Assembly (NCBI RefSeq): GCF_003369445.1
Contig: NZ_QRCU01000078.1
Coordinates: 62,001 to 126,000 of the forward strand
From: Arthrobacter silvisoli
GTDB lineage: Bacteria > Actinomycetota > Actinomycetes > Actinomycetales > Micrococcaceae
Direction: 5' to 3'
DNA: 64,000 nucleotides
The position numbers were made by a program, and so were the translations under genes. This document shows, piece after piece, positions 55,266-63,567 of the stretch. The number at the start of each line of letters is the position of its first letter. Position 1 is the first letter of the stretch. The notes beneath the pieces are model-generated. The model made no database searches, had not been told where the DNA came from, and worked only from the letters and a program-made list of their open reading frames with translations.

Positions 55266-55754
55266 TTAGGAATCCTTTTGCGGGCGGGGCTCCTCCGGCA
55301 ACGAGGCGCGAAGGCCAGGGTTGTGGTCTTGGGTTCCTTCGTTGGCCCGTCGCGCATCAGCGGCTTGCCATTGCCCTTCGAGATTCCCGGCGTCCGCGCC
55401 GTCGGTATCGACCCCCGGGTCGGTAGCGGCGGCTTGCTTCATATCGTCGGCGGCATGGCGGTGAAGATTGTCGGCGTCCGCCTGTCGCTGTTCGGCTTCC
55501 TTGCGGAGCCGTTCGGAGTCGACCATGGCTTGCTCGGCCTCCGCTTTGGCCCTGGCCGCTTGGACCTCGGATTCTCGGGCATCCAACGCAGCTTCTTCGG
55601 CCTTCTTCCGCAGGTCGGCAGCTCGTCTTTGATCCTCGGCCCGCCGGGCACGTTCGTGCTCCTGCCTGCGTTTGCGCGCGAGGAAAAATGCCACGCCGAG
55701 AACGACAAGTAGGACGACGACGCCGACGATCCAAAGAACTGTGGTTGTGTCCAT
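55266..55754 (-). CDS. Membrane-anchored coiled-coil protein, unknown function
   Basis: A 162-aa protein starting at the ATG complementary to 55752-55754, with AAGGAAG upstream. One N-terminal transmembrane helix (VLWIVGVVVLLVVLGVAFFL, residues 6-25) is followed by RKRR and a long Ala/Glu/Arg-rich heptad region (about residues 28-115: RRAADLRKKAEEAALDARES and AARAKAEAEQAMVDSERLRK), predicted coiled coil. The tail is Asp/Ala/Gln-rich and disordered. The cytoplasmic orientation is inferred from the positive charges after the helix. No named family. It diverges from holA and shares a symmetric promoter region with it. Confidence 0.75.
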   Translation of the reverse strand: MDTTTVLWIVGVVVLLVVLGVAFFLARKRRQEHERARRAEDQRRAADLRKKAEEAALDARESEVQAARAKAEAEQAMVDSERLRKEAEQRQADADNLHRHAADDMKQAAATDPGVDTDGADAGNLEGQWQAADARRANEGTQDHNPGLRASLPEEPRPQKDS

Positions 55755-55895
55755 TGAAGCTTCCTTCTTTCTTTCGGCCGTGTGGACAAGCTCAGACCTT
55801 CCCGGGATCACGCGACAATTGGGATTCGCTGCGGCGAACGCCCGATAGGCTGCCTCGGCTTCTATGCGCCGGAGGTGTCGGTCACGTGCAATCCA

Positions 55896-55915
55896 ATGCT
55901 AAGCAAACTTAGTAT
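55896..55915. promoter_or_regulatory. Symmetric divergent promoter element
   Basis: CTAAG-CAAA-CTTAG (55899-55912) is an inverted repeat. Its left side contains TAGCAT on the minus strand (55901-55896) and its right side TAGTAT on the plus strand (55910-55915), each a plausible -10. They would serve the coiled-coil gene and holA respectively. A protein binding the palindrome would block both. Prediction by eye only. Confidence 0.4.
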
Positions 55916-56027
55916 TTACCAGTGTACGCCTTGGCCGCCATTTTGTGCGGGCAATCCGCCGGCTCCGGACCACACAGCGATCGTGGGAGACTGGAAGCTG
56001 AACCACTCCGTCCGGAAGGAATCGCTG

Positions 56028-57044
56028 TTGGCTGCTGCCCAGGCCTCGAAGGCCAAGACCTCTTCGGTGAATGTTGCCACTTGGCGCGATGTCACGCCGG
56101 CCGCCGTAGTGTTGATCACCGGGCCGGAGGAATATTTGGGCATCCGGGCCATGGACCGGCTGAGGTCGCTCGTCCGTGAAGCCGCCCCCGATGTCGAGGT
56201 CAGCAAGCTCAATGCCGGAGCCTATGAAGCCGGCAGCCTGGCTATGACCGTCACGCCCTCGCTCTTCGGCGAGGGCAAGCTGCTCGAGGTCGAAGGGCTC
56301 GAGGCCATGAACGAAGCCTTCCTCAGCGATGCCCTGGCGTACGTGGCCAAGCCGGAAGACGACGTCGTGCTGGTCCTGCGCCACAGCGGCGGCACCCGGG
56401 GAAAGAAACTGCTGGACGCCATCAAGGCAGCCCGCTGGCCCATGGTGGATTGCCAGCCGATGAAGAAGGACGCGGAAAAGGCGGCGTTCGTGATGGCCGA
56501 GTTCAAGGCCGCCGGGCGCCGGATCGACGGTGAGGCCGTCCAGGCGCTGGTCAACGCCGTCGGCACGTCATTGTCCGAGCTCGCTGCGTCCTGCCGGCAG
56601 CTCATCGCCGACGCCGCCACCGCGGTGGACGCCGCCATGGTCGAGCGCTACTACGGCGGGCGGGTCGAGGCCACGGCCTTCAAGGTTGCGGATGCGGCGA
56701 TGGCCGGGAACGCCCCGCTGGCCCTGTCCAGCCTCCGCCACGCGCTGGCAACCGGAGTCGACCCGGTCCCGCTTGTCGCGGCGCTGGCCGCCAAGCTGCG
56801 GACCCTGGCCCGGGTGGCCGGCGCGCAAGGTTCCTCGGCGCAGATCGCCAAGCAGTTGGGCATGCAGCCCTGGCTGGTCGAACAGGCGCAGCGCGATGTC
56901 CGCCGCTGGACTCCGGAAGGGTTGATCCGTTCCATCCAGGTCACGGCCGAGGCCGACGCCCAGGTGAAGGGACTCTCGCGCGATCCGGTGTACGCGGTGG
57001 AGCACGCCGTGACAGTCATCGCGATGTCCGCCCGCGGACGGTAG
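56028..57044 (+). CDS. holA: DNA polymerase III delta subunit
   Basis: Delta opens the sliding clamp within the clamp loader. I place the start at TTG 56028 because GGAAGGA lies 7 nt upstream; this yields 338 aa, the normal size. Longer GTG/ATG readings have no family support. AAA+-like domain 1 begins AAVVLITGPEEYLGIRAMDR, where the usual GPEELL context is present, then TPSLFGEGKLLEVEGLEAMN. No functional Walker A is expected in delta. The middle has VVLVLRHSGGTRGKKLLDAI, and the helical collar GTSLSELAASCRQLIADA plus LRTLARVAGAQGSSAQIAKQ ends the protein. It follows comEC in other actinobacteria; here about 3 kb of accessory DNA intervenes. Convergent with rpsT. Confidence 0.93.
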   Translation: MAAAQASKAKTSSVNVATWRDVTPAAVVLITGPEEYLGIRAMDRLRSLVREAAPDVEVSKLNAGAYEAGSLAMTVTPSLFGEGKLLEVEGLEAMNEAFLSDALAYVAKPEDDVVLVLRHSGGTRGKKLLDAIKAARWPMVDCQPMKKDAEKAAFVMAEFKAAGRRIDGEAVQALVNAVGTSLSELAASCRQLIADAATAVDAAMVERYYGGRVEATAFKVADAAMAGNAPLALSSLRHALATGVDPVPLVAALAAKLRTLARVAGAQGSSAQIAKQLGMQPWLVEQAQRDVRRWTPEGLIRSIQVTAEADAQVKGLSRDPVYAVEHAVTVIAMSARGR

Positions 57045-57108
57045 GGCGCACCCGCCCGCGCCGCTGACCACAACGGCCCCCGGAAGGAAGCGCTGCGCTT
57101 AAATGCGA

Positions 57109-57136
57109 TGAGGCCGGCCCAAGCGGGCCGGCCTCA
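57109..57136. terminator. Bidirectional terminator between holA and rpsT
   Basis: tgaggccggccc / gggccggcctca (12 bp) close an AAGC loop between the two convergent genes, 27 nt before the rpsT stop. CAATTT follows on the plus strand; on the minus strand the tail is TCATCGCATTT. Confidence 0.8.
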
Positions 57137-57163
57137 ATTTCAGCTCAGTCGAACTGGAAAACC

Positions 57164-57424
57164 TTAGAGTGCGTTGACCTTCTTGGAGATCGCCGACTTG
57201 CGGTTCGCAGCGTTGTTCTTGTGAATAACGCCCTTGCTGACAGCCTTGTCCAGCTTACGGCTGGCAGCTACAAGAGCAGTCGTTGCAGCATCCTTGTCAG
57301 CAGACTCAACGGCGGTGTTGACGGCGCGGATGGCCGTCTTCAGCTCGGACTTGACGGCGTTGTTACGCAGGCGAGCCTTCTCGTTGGTGAGGATGCGCTT
57401 CTTCTGGGACTTGATATTAGCCAC
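57164..57424 (-). CDS. rpsT: 30S ribosomal protein S20
   Basis: S20 (86 aa) is a three-helix protein binding the 5' and 3' minor domains of 16S rRNA. GTG 57424 starts MANIKSQKKRILTNEKARLR, the canonical N-terminus. NNAVKSELKTAIRAVNTAVE, and the C-terminal SRKLDKAVSKGVIHKNNAAN and RKSAISKKVNAL are standard. It is the only gene on its transcript, ending at a shared terminator. A possible -10 TAGCAT (57562-57557) predicts a leader of about 125 nt containing the palindrome ccatatatgg (57529-57538). Confidence 0.97.
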   Translation of the reverse strand: MANIKSQKKRILTNEKARLRNNAVKSELKTAIRAVNTAVESADKDAATTALVAASRKLDKAVSKGVIHKNNAANRKSAISKKVNAL

Positions 57425-57556
57425 GTGTGTGAACTCTCTTTTTAATGCGGAAATGGTCTAGAGGGTTATCAGGTTGGCCATCGACTGAGCGGCGTGGGGA
57501 TGCCTATGGCAGCCAACCATATATGGCCGTCGACCTGCACGGACATACAGCCATCC

Positions 57557-57562
57557 ATGCTA
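57557..57562 (-). promoter_or_regulatory. Candidate -10 box for rpsT (TAGCAT)
   Basis: TAGCAT on the minus strand lies about 135 nt upstream of the rpsT GTG, in the gap before the MazF-like gene. No -35 was identified. Confidence 0.3.
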
Positions 57563-57602
57563 CCAGACTCGGCGTGGTCCCGGTCGCCCGCCCCGACCCG
57601 CC

Positions 57603-58160
57603 CTACCTCCGGCGAAGCCGTGCCGCGACCATCCGGAACGTCGCGCTGTCAAGGACAGCGCCCTCCCGGCGGACTCCGTCAGGATCCACGCGGATGATGC
57701 GGTCCAGCTTCACCTCGCTGGCCCGCCACTGCGGATCCCAGGGTCCGGCCCCGATGTCAACGTAATCGGCTGCGTCGCGCCCGTTGTTGTGGTCCTTGCT
57801 GGTCAGCATCAGGCCCAGCAGCCACCGTCCGTCGCGTCCGACAAGGAGGACGGGACGGTCCTTGCCGTTCGTGTGGTCCTCCTCGAACGGCACCCAGGTC
57901 CAGACGATTTCGCCGGGATCGGGCCGGCCGTCCAGCGCGGGGGAGTAGCTCGCGGCTACCGTCCCTTGGAAATCACCCGGATAGCGCCCGACGGCGGAGG
58001 GCGCCAAGGCAGGATGCTTGCCCTTGGCAGCCGTCCCCGGCCGTGTTCGGCGCGGCGGGGGCGGCGCCGTCGGACGGGCAGTTCCGCCCGCCAGCCGCCA
58101 CAGGTAGCGCAAGGGTGCGGTGATGATCCTGCCGAAGAGGGTGCTGTTGTCCGGTGCCAT
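57603..58160 (-). CDS. PemK/MazF-like protein without adjacent antitoxin
   Basis: This 185-aa protein starts at the ATG complementary to 58158-58160. Residues 1-75 are a proline/arginine-rich unstructured tail (ARPTAPPPPRRTRPGTAAKG). The C-terminal half has the PemK/MazF fold: GEIVWTWVPFEEDHTNGKDR, PVLLVGRDGRWLLGLMLTSK and KLDRIIRVDPDGV. In MazF-type ribonucleases the PGEIVWxxFP strand and a later Ser/Thr are catalytic; here the Ser/Thr in LTSK remains. No antitoxin-sized gene lies next to it, and rpsT and lepA flank it. It could be a domesticated RNase or a non-toxic relative. Confidence 0.8.
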   Translation of the reverse strand: MAPDNSTLFGRIITAPLRYLWRLAGGTARPTAPPPPRRTRPGTAAKGKHPALAPSAVGRYPGDFQGTVAASYSPALDGRPDPGEIVWTWVPFEEDHTNGKDRPVLLVGRDGRWLLGLMLTSKDHNNGRDAADYVDIGAGPWDPQWRASEVKLDRIIRVDPDGVRREGAVLDSATFRMVAARLRRR

Positions 58161-58320
58161 CCCACCACCGTATCCATCGGACCCGGCAACAAGGGGAATC
58201 CGATGCGCGCCGCAGGCGGGGTTCATGGGAGACTATGAGTTCAGATATGCGGTGCACGCCGGGACAGCAGGATTGTCCGGGCAACTTTTCCGCGTGAGTG
58301 TCGACAGTAAGGACCCCTGC

Positions 58321-60174
58321 GTGTCTCCCATGGCCCGCACCGCCCCGGTGCCTGCCGCAACAGATCCGGCCATCATCCGGAACTTCTGCATCATTGCCCA
58401 CATCGACCACGGCAAGTCCACCCTGGCCGACCGGATGCTCCAGTTCACCGGCGTGGTGCAGGCACGCGACATGAAGGCCCAGTACCTGGACCGCATGGAC
58501 ATCGAACGCGAACGCGGCATCACCATCAAGTCCCAGGCCGTCCGCATGCCCTGGGAAGTCGACAACACCGCCTACGCGCTGAACATGATCGACACCCCCG
58601 GCCACGTCGACTTCACCTATGAGGTCTCGCGCTCCCTGGCAGCCTGCGAAGGTGCGGTGCTCCTGGTTGACGCCGCCCAGGGCATCGAAGCCCAGACCCT
58701 GGCCAACCTCTACCTGGCGATGGAAAACGACCTCACCATCATTCCGGTGCTGAACAAGATCGACCTCCCGGCCGCCCAGCCTGAGAAGTACGCCGAGGAA
58801 CTTGCGAACCTGATCGGCGGCGACCCCGAAGAGGTCCTGAAGGTATCCGGCAAGACCGGCGTCGGCGTCGAGGCCCTCCTTGACCGGATCGTCCGGGACA
58901 TCCCCAACCCGGTCGGCGACGCGAACGCGCCCGCACGCGCCATGATTTTCGACTCTGTCTACGACACCTACCGCGGCGTCGTCACCTACGTCCGCGTCGT
59001 CGACGGGCACCTCAGCCCGCGCGAGCGGATCCAGATGATGTCCACGAAGGCCAGCCACGAGCTCCTCGAGATCGGCGTCAGCTCACCCGAGCCGGTGCCA
59101 TCCAAGGGACTGGGGGTCGGCGAAGTGGGCTACCTGATCACCGGTGTGAAGGACGTCCGCCAGTCCAAGGTCGGCGACACCGTCACCAACCTCGCCAAGC
59201 CGGCCACCACATCGCTGGGCGGCTACCAGGACCCGAAGCCGATGGTTTTCTCCGGCCTCTACCCGCTGGACGGCACGGACTATCCGAACCTGCGTGAAGC
59301 GCTGGACAAGCTCAAGCTCAACGACGCCGCCCTGGTCTACGAACCCGAGACCTCCGCGGCACTCGGCTTCGGTTTCCGCGTCGGCTTCCTCGGCCTGCTG
59401 CACCTCGAAATCGTGCGTGAACGCCTGGAACGCGAATTCAACCTGGACCTGATTTCCACGGCGCCGAACGTCGTCTACGAGGTCACCCTGGAAGACAAGT
59501 CGGTGGCCACGGTCACCAACCCGTCGGAATTCCCTTCGGGCAAGATCAACGAGGTCCGCGAGCCGATGGTGGCGGCCACCATCCTGGCCCCGAACGAATT
59601 CGTCGGCTCCATCATGGAGCTCTGCCAGGGCCGGCGCGGCCAGATGCGCGGCATGGACTACCTCTCCGAGGACCGCGTGGAGATGCGCTACTGGATACCG
59701 CTGGCTGAGATCGTGTTCGACTTCTTCGACCAGCTCAAGTCCAAGACCCGCGGCTACGCCTCGCTGGACTGGAAGGCTGACGGCGAACAGGTTGCCGACC
59801 TCGTCAAGGTGGACATCCTGCTCCAGGGCGAACAGGTGGACGCCTTCAGTGCCATCACCCACCGTGACAAGGCCTATGCCTACGGCGTGATGATGACCTC
59901 CAAGCTGCGCGAGCTGATCCCGAGGCAGCAGTTCGAGGTGCCCATCCAGGCGGCCATCGGCTCCCGGATCATCGCCCGCGAAAACATCCGCGCCATCCGC
60001 AAGGACGTTCTGGCCAAGTGCTACGGCGGTGACATCACCCGCAAGCGCAAGCTGCTCGAGAAGCAGAAGGAAGGCAAGAAGCGCATGAAAATGGTGGGCC
60101 GGGTCGAGGTTCCCCAGGAAGCCTTCATCGCCGCCCTCACCACCGACGAGTCCAAGGACAAGGCCAAGAAGTAG
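58321..60174 (+). CDS. lepA: Elongation factor 4 (LepA)
   Basis: LepA/EF4 is a ribosome-associated GTPase with a role in translation initiation or back-translocation. The 617-aa length is standard. GTG 58321 follows TAAGGA by 8 nt; ATG 58330 is a close alternative. G-domain motifs: FCIIAHIDHGKSTLADRML (near 24), ERGITIKSQAVRM, MIDTPGHVDFTYEVSRSLAA and IPVLNKIDLPAA. The LepA-specific C-terminal domain ends KRKLLEKQKEGKKRMKMVGR and VEVPQEAFIAAL. Its stop overlaps the hemW GTG by one base (TAGTG). Confidence 0.97.
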   Translation: MSPMARTAPVPAATDPAIIRNFCIIAHIDHGKSTLADRMLQFTGVVQARDMKAQYLDRMDIERERGITIKSQAVRMPWEVDNTAYALNMIDTPGHVDFTYEVSRSLAACEGAVLLVDAAQGIEAQTLANLYLAMENDLTIIPVLNKIDLPAAQPEKYAEELANLIGGDPEEVLKVSGKTGVGVEALLDRIVRDIPNPVGDANAPARAMIFDSVYDTYRGVVTYVRVVDGHLSPRERIQMMSTKASHELLEIGVSSPEPVPSKGLGVGEVGYLITGVKDVRQSKVGDTVTNLAKPATTSLGGYQDPKPMVFSGLYPLDGTDYPNLREALDKLKLNDAALVYEPETSAALGFGFRVGFLGLLHLEIVRERLEREFNLDLISTAPNVVYEVTLEDKSVATVTNPSEFPSGKINEVREPMVAATILAPNEFVGSIMELCQGRRGQMRGMDYLSEDRVEMRYWIPLAEIVFDFFDQLKSKTRGYASLDWKADGEQVADLVKVDILLQGEQVDAFSAITHRDKAYAYGVMMTSKLRELIPRQQFEVPIQAAIGSRIIARENIRAIRKDVLAKCYGGDITRKRKLLEKQKEGKKRMKMVGRVEVPQEAFIAALTTDESKDKAKK

Positions 60175-61403
60175 TGCCAAGCGCCCTTCCACTCGGCGAT
60201 CCGGCACCTGCGGACGGACTGCTGCCCCCGCAGGTGCTGGACGGCGTCGGCCACCGGAAATTCGGCCTGTACGTCCACATCCCGTTTTGCGCCGTACGTT
60301 GCGGCTACTGCGACTTCAACACCTACACAGCCAAGGAACTGGGCGGTGGAGCGTCCCAGGACGCCTACGCCGGCACGGCCGTGGCTGAGGTCGACTTCGC
60401 GGCCCGCGCCATGGAAGCCTCCGGGCTCCCGGCCCGCAAAATCAGCACGGTCTTCTTCGGCGGCGGCACGCCCACGCTGCTCCCCGCCGGGGACCTCGCG
60501 AGGATCCTGGCGGCCGCCGTCGGGCATTGGGGACTGGAGGCGGGAGCCGAGGTCACCACGGAAGCGAACCCGGATTCCGTTACGCCCGGGTCGCTGGAAC
60601 TGCTGGCCAAGGCAGGCTTCACCCGGGTGTCCTTCGGCATGCAGTCCGCGGTGCCGCACGTGCTCAAGGTCCTGGACCGCACCCACAGCCCCGAACGGGT
60701 ACCGCAGGCAGTGCAATGGGCCCGCGACGCCGGCCTCGACGTCAGCCTGGACCTCATCTACGGCACGCCCGGCGAATCGATGGACGACTGGCGCGCCTCG
60801 CTGGACACCGCCCTGTCCTACGCGCCGGACCACATCAGCGCCTACGCGCTCATCGTCGAGGAAGGCACCAAGCTCGCCGCCCAGATGCGCCGCGGCGAGG
60901 TCCCTGGAATCGACGACGACGACCACGCCGCCAAGTACGAACTCGCCGATGAGCTCATTTCGGCCGCCGGCCTGTCCTGGTACGAGGTCAGCAACTGGTC
61001 CAGGACGCCCGGACACGCCTGCCGCCATAACCTGGCCTACTGGCGCGGAGACGACTGGTGGGGCATCGGACCCGGTTCGCATTCGCACATGGGCGGGGTC
61101 CGCTGGTGGAACGTGAAGCACCCCACCGCCTACGCCAACCGGCTCGCCGCGGGCCAGTCCCCGGCGGCCGGACGCGAAACCCTCGACGCCGGCACCCGCG
61201 AAGTGGAGCGCATCATGCTGGAGGCCCGGCTAGGGAGCGGGCTGGAAGTGGACGCGCTCGACGCCGTCGGCCGGCACGCCGTCGCCGGCTTGATCGCGGA
61301 CGGACTGGTGGAGCCCGCGGAGGCTTTTAAGGGCCGCCTCGTGCTGACCCTCAGGGGCCGCCTCCTGGCCGATGCCGTAGTGCGGCGGCTGCTGCCCGAA
61401 TAG
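60174..61403 (+). CDS. hemW: Radical SAM heme chaperone HemW (annotated elsewhere as coproporphyrinogen oxidase-like)
   Basis: HemW binds heme and a [4Fe-4S] cluster and delivers heme to proteins; it is not a real HemN. The 409-aa protein starts at GTG 60174, overlapping lepA. The radical-SAM cysteines are in the sequence YVHIPFCAVRCGYCDFNTY (CxxxCxxC, about residues 38-46). Other features: FFGGGTPTLLPAGDLARIL, TTEANPDSVTPGSLELLAKA, VSFGMQSAVPHVLKVLDRTH, LIYGTPGESMDDWRASLDTA, and HNLAYWRGDDWWGIGPGSHS. The C-terminal HemN domain is short. It lacks the extra Cys of true HemN (CxxxCxxCxC), in keeping with HemW. Confidence 0.93.
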   Translation: MPSALPLGDPAPADGLLPPQVLDGVGHRKFGLYVHIPFCAVRCGYCDFNTYTAKELGGGASQDAYAGTAVAEVDFAARAMEASGLPARKISTVFFGGGTPTLLPAGDLARILAAAVGHWGLEAGAEVTTEANPDSVTPGSLELLAKAGFTRVSFGMQSAVPHVLKVLDRTHSPERVPQAVQWARDAGLDVSLDLIYGTPGESMDDWRASLDTALSYAPDHISAYALIVEEGTKLAAQMRRGEVPGIDDDDHAAKYELADELISAAGLSWYEVSNWSRTPGHACRHNLAYWRGDDWWGIGPGSHSHMGGVRWWNVKHPTAYANRLAAGQSPAAGRETLDAGTREVERIMLEARLGSGLEVDALDAVGRHAVAGLIADGLVEPAEAFKGRLVLTLRGRLLADAVVRRLLPE

Positions 61404-61523
61404 GGGCGCGCAGCCAGCTGTTCAGCCGTTCCTGGCGGGAATATCATGTGCGTGGACGCCCGGCGATCCACCCTGGCTGGCCGGCTCCGCCCGCTGTGGT
61501 GAAGACCAATGCTGGGAGGGATC

Positions 61524-62042
61524 ATGTCTTCGATTTCAGCGCAGTCCCCGTTCGGCGTTCCCTGGCGGAGCGCACTTCTTTTCCTCGTAGTGGTGGCAGG
61601 ATTCCTGCTGCTCTCCCTGATGACTTTCGACCCGAAAGTGGGCACGGCCGCCTGGGTCATCAGGATCGGCGGTACGGTGGTCTGGGTCGCCTTCGCCGCA
61701 TACCTGGGCTATCGGGACATCGTCCAAAAGCAGGGCAGCGGACCGCAGGACATCGACCATGTCCCCTTCGACCGGTGGTCGTGGATCCATGCCTCGGCAG
61801 GTGCCATGCTCGGCTTCTGGTCGGTGCCGCTCGTCCTGGTCGCGGTCATCACCATCGGCTGGGAATTCTTCGAAAGATACGTGCCGGGATTCGGTGAGAC
61901 CGAGACCCTGGCCAACCGGGCGGTTGACGTTGTGGGCGCCTGGGTCGGCTGGGTGCTGCTGGCGCTTCTCATCGCCGCCCTGGAGAGCGACTCGGTCCCG
62001 TTTGTGCTACCGTCCGCGGATGCGTGGATCCGCAACCTCTAG
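61524..62042 (+). CDS. Multi-pass membrane protein of unknown function
   Basis: A 172-aa protein placed at ATG 61524 behind GGGAGGG (ATG 61509 is possible). Four membrane helices: ALLFLVVVAGFLLLSLMTF, VIRIGGTVVWVAFAAYLGY, SAGAMLGFWSVPLVLVAVIT and AVDVVGAWVGWVLLALLIAA. The extramembrane parts contain DIDHVPFDRWSWIHASA and EFFERYVPGFGETETLANRAV, with charged residues between helices. This pattern is seen in small actinobacterial membrane proteins, but I do not recognise a named family. It lies between hemW and a convergent DUF4870 gene with only 4 nt between the stops. Confidence 0.7.
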   Translation: MSSISAQSPFGVPWRSALLFLVVVAGFLLLSLMTFDPKVGTAAWVIRIGGTVVWVAFAAYLGYRDIVQKQGSGPQDIDHVPFDRWSWIHASAGAMLGFWSVPLVLVAVITIGWEFFERYVPGFGETETLANRAVDVVGAWVGWVLLALLIAALESDSVPFVLPSADAWIRNL

Positions 62043-62046
62043 CCGG

Positions 62047-62460
62047 CTACTTGATCCAGCGCAGGTTGAAGCGGTACCTGTGCGGCTGGCCATGGTTGAC
62101 GCGGATTCCCGCTGACACCGCGAAGCATGTCAGCGCCACCCAGATCGCCGTGGCCAGCACCGCGAACAGATTGCCCACCACCGGCAGGATCACCAGGATG
62201 TTGGCGAGCACTGCCGCGATGGTGGGCGGCAGGGTGAAATTCAGGGCCTCCTTGGACTCCTGTGCGGTGAACGGGCCGCGGTCGCGGAAGATCAGGTAGA
62301 TCAGCAGTGCCGGGACACAGCCGAGGATTCCGCCGAAGTGCGCCAAGGTTGCCCATTGGCGGTCTTCGCCGGCGGTCAGGGGGAGCGCGTTGGCAGGGAC
62401 GCCGTGGTACTGGGGCTGGCCCTGTGGGGCGTCCATCCCGTCGGGAGCGTTCTCTGCCAC
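62047..62460 (-). CDS. DUF4870 domain-containing membrane protein
   Basis: A 137-aa protein starting at the GTG complementary to 62458-62460 with GGAAG upstream. After a Pro/Gln/Gly tail (DAPQGQPQYHGVPANALPLT) come the DUF4870 features: DRQWATLAHFGGILGCVPAL, LIYLIFRDRGPFTAQESKEA, LNFTLPPTIAAVLANILVIL and the final helix region VALTCFAVSAGIRVNHGQPH. These proteins have three or four membrane helices; function unknown. It is separated from the plus-strand gene by 4 nt (TAGCCGGCTA palindrome), and DUF3097 lies upstream on the same strand. Confidence 0.85.
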   Translation of the reverse strand: MAENAPDGMDAPQGQPQYHGVPANALPLTAGEDRQWATLAHFGGILGCVPALLIYLIFRDRGPFTAQESKEALNFTLPPTIAAVLANILVILPVVGNLFAVLATAIWVALTCFAVSAGIRVNHGQPHRYRFNLRWIK

Positions 62461-62578
62461 TGTGTCTTCCTTAAGGGGCTCGGTTCCGGTGGTATTGCTG
62501 TCCCAGAATACTGGGTCGGAGGTGCTTAGGGGACCAGCTTCGCAGCATGGCGCGGGCGGGCGGCCGCTGCAGGCGGGT

Positions 62579-63445
62579 TCAGGGGGCGGTCAGGAAGTCG
62601 ATGACTTCTTCCACGCGGCCCAGAAGGGAAGCCTCGAGGTCCGCGTAGCTGCGCACTGCACCCAACAGCTTCTGCCAGCCCAGGCCGATGTCCTCCGCGG
62701 TGGCGTGCGGCCAGCCGAAAGCCTTCAGGATGCCGGTCTTCCAGTCGGTTCCGCGGGGTACTTCCGGCCAGCGTTCGATCCCGAGCGTCTTCGGCCTGAT
62801 GGCCTGCCACACGTCCACGTACGGGTGGCCGACGATCAGCACGTTCCCCGCTGCCCCGGGCAGGGTCATGGCATCGGCGGCGATGCGGGACTCCTTGGAA
62901 TCCGGGACCAGATGGTCCACCAGGATGCCGAGCTTGCGCCCGGGGCCGGGGGAGAAGTCGGCGATGGCGGCCTTCAGATCGTCCACGCCGTGCAACGGCT
63001 CGACGACGATCCCCTCCACCCGGAGGTCGTCGCCCCAGACCTTCTCGACGAGTTCGGCGTCGTGCTTGCCTTCCACCCAGATGCGGCTGGCTTTGGCCAC
63101 TTGGGCGCGCTGGCCCGCGACCTTGACCGAACCGGAAGCTGTGCGCCCGGCCGGGACGGTGCCGGAAGCCGCGCCAGCCGTTCCGGCACGCGGTGCCGGC
63201 GGCAGCAGCTTGATGGCTTGGCCATCCAGCAGGAAGCCGAAGCCGAGCCGGAAGGACTTGGTCCTGCCGCGCCGGTCCTCCAGCACGACAATGTGCATGC
63301 CCCCGGACTTTTCGATCCGGACCACCGCGCCCACCCAGCCGGACTGCACGTCCTCGAGGACCATGCCGGGCTCGGCCGGAACCTCGGGAAGCGCCCTTTT
63401 GGCGGGAGCGGAAAGCGTCCCGGGGCCCCAGTTGTCGTAGGACAC
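62579..63445 (-). CDS. DUF3097 family protein
   Basis: DUF3097 is an actinobacteria-specific family of unknown function. The gene likely starts at the GTG complementary to 63443-63445, giving VSYDNWGPGTLS; an open frame to 63574 would enter the CIRCE region. Family motifs: PAEPGMVLEDVQSGWVGAVV and EKSGGMHIVVLEDRRGRTKS, then SRIWVEGKHDAELVEKVWGD, VVEPLHGVDDLKAAIADFSP and KLGILVDHLVPDSKESRIAA, and GNVLIVGHPYVDVWQAIRP. The middle has Toprim-like acidic residues (VEGKHDAELVEKVWGDDL; LVDHL), which suggests nucleic-acid handling; that is an inference from resemblance. It diverges from hrcA. Confidence 0.9.
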   Translation of the reverse strand: MSYDNWGPGTLSAPAKRALPEVPAEPGMVLEDVQSGWVGAVVRIEKSGGMHIVVLEDRRGRTKSFRLGFGFLLDGQAIKLLPPAPRAGTAGAASGTVPAGRTASGSVKVAGQRAQVAKASRIWVEGKHDAELVEKVWGDDLRVEGIVVEPLHGVDDLKAAIADFSPGPGRKLGILVDHLVPDSKESRIAADAMTLPGAAGNVLIVGHPYVDVWQAIRPKTLGIERWPEVPRGTDWKTGILKAFGWPHATAEDIGLGWQKLLGAVRSYADLEASLLGRVEEVIDFLTAP

Positions 63446-63559
63446 AGTGTCACACCACTTCGCTGTCGGAGGTCGTTCCGGCCGCCGGAAGCCGCCGGAG
63501 CCCGCGGGAAGCTTGTTCGCCGCGAGCGGTACCAATGCTAACAACGGCCCGGCACATAC

Positions 63560-63565
63560 TAGACT
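63560..63565 (+). promoter_or_regulatory. Candidate -10 box for hrcA (TAGACT)
   Basis: TAGACT fits TANNNT and predicts a start near 63572, inside the CIRCE element, the usual position of CIRCE relative to the transcription start. Confidence 0.4.
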
Positions 63566-63567
63566 TG

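Noticed and set aside
52790..55754. Mobile element or prophage remnant in the comEC-holA block
   Set aside because: No transposase, integrase, terminal inverted repeats or target-site duplication seen; only the direct repeat derived from SRAP.
62040..62049. TAGCCGGCTA palindrome as a regulatory site
   Set aside because: It is formed by two convergent stop codons with a 4-nt gap; no evidence of another role.
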